Of a stretch of DNA of 15,445 nt, positions 15,429-15,445 are shown one piece after another. The stretch is from Undibacterium sp. Lineage in GTDB: Bacteria > Pseudomonadota > Gammaproteobacteria > Burkholderiales > Burkholderiaceae. The notes under the pieces are model-generated. The model did not search any database. It saw only the letters and a program-made list of their open reading frames with translations, and was not told where the DNA came from. The stretch's first letter is position 1. Each line of letters opens with the position of its first letter. Made by a program: the position numbers and the translations under genes. Where the stretch lies: NCBI GenBank assembly GCA_014376575.1, contig JACMRF010000048.1, positions 1-15,445 of the forward strand, given 5' to 3'.

Positions 15429-15445
15429 TCTGGTTTATCAGGGCA

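Overview
The window looks like chromosomal DNA of a betaproteobacterium, most likely Burkholderiales/Oxalobacteraceae (an Undibacterium- or Herminiimonas-like genome). This rests on the fused mutase IcmF, EttA, YedA-type and GGDEF proteins that resemble that family, and on moderate base composition: AT-rich intergenic DNA and a noticeably more GC-rich icmF. The genus is an inference from recalled protein resemblance. No search was run.

Layout, left to right. (1) 159-2408, minus: a large exported lipoprotein with a Pro-rich linker encoded by 15-bp repeats, followed by what looks like a RIFT-barrel plus helical-toroid polysaccharide-active module. (2) 2854-5845, minus: yigZ, a FliL-like exported protein and ettA. 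ettA and the FliL-like gene are 33 bp apart and probably co-transcribed. (3) 6221-9318, plus: two diguanylate cyclases in a row, one membrane-bound (dCache-HAMP-GGDEF) and one soluble, both with an intact product-inhibition site. The second converges on (4) yedA (minus), a DMT-family exporter that diverges from (5) a LysR-type regulator at 10354-11289. A dyad between the last two is the likely LysR operator. (6) About 690 bp without a gene but rich in hairpins. (7) 11983-15342, plus: icmF, the fused cobalamin-dependent isobutyryl-CoA mutase with its G-protein chaperone, preceded by a near-perfect 20-bp palindrome that looks like an operator.

Most genes are separate units: two c-di-GMP makers, a ribosome-associated translation factor, an exporter/regulator pair and a carbon-skeleton mutase. 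The sequence does not show a dedicated new multigene system, and I do not claim one. The parts most worth a second look are the gene-free hairpin cluster at 11432-11594, the palindrome controlling icmF, the orphan FliL-like protein beside ettA, and the repeat-linked lipoprotein. There are no rRNA, tRNA, CRISPR, insertion-sequence or phage signatures that I can recognise.
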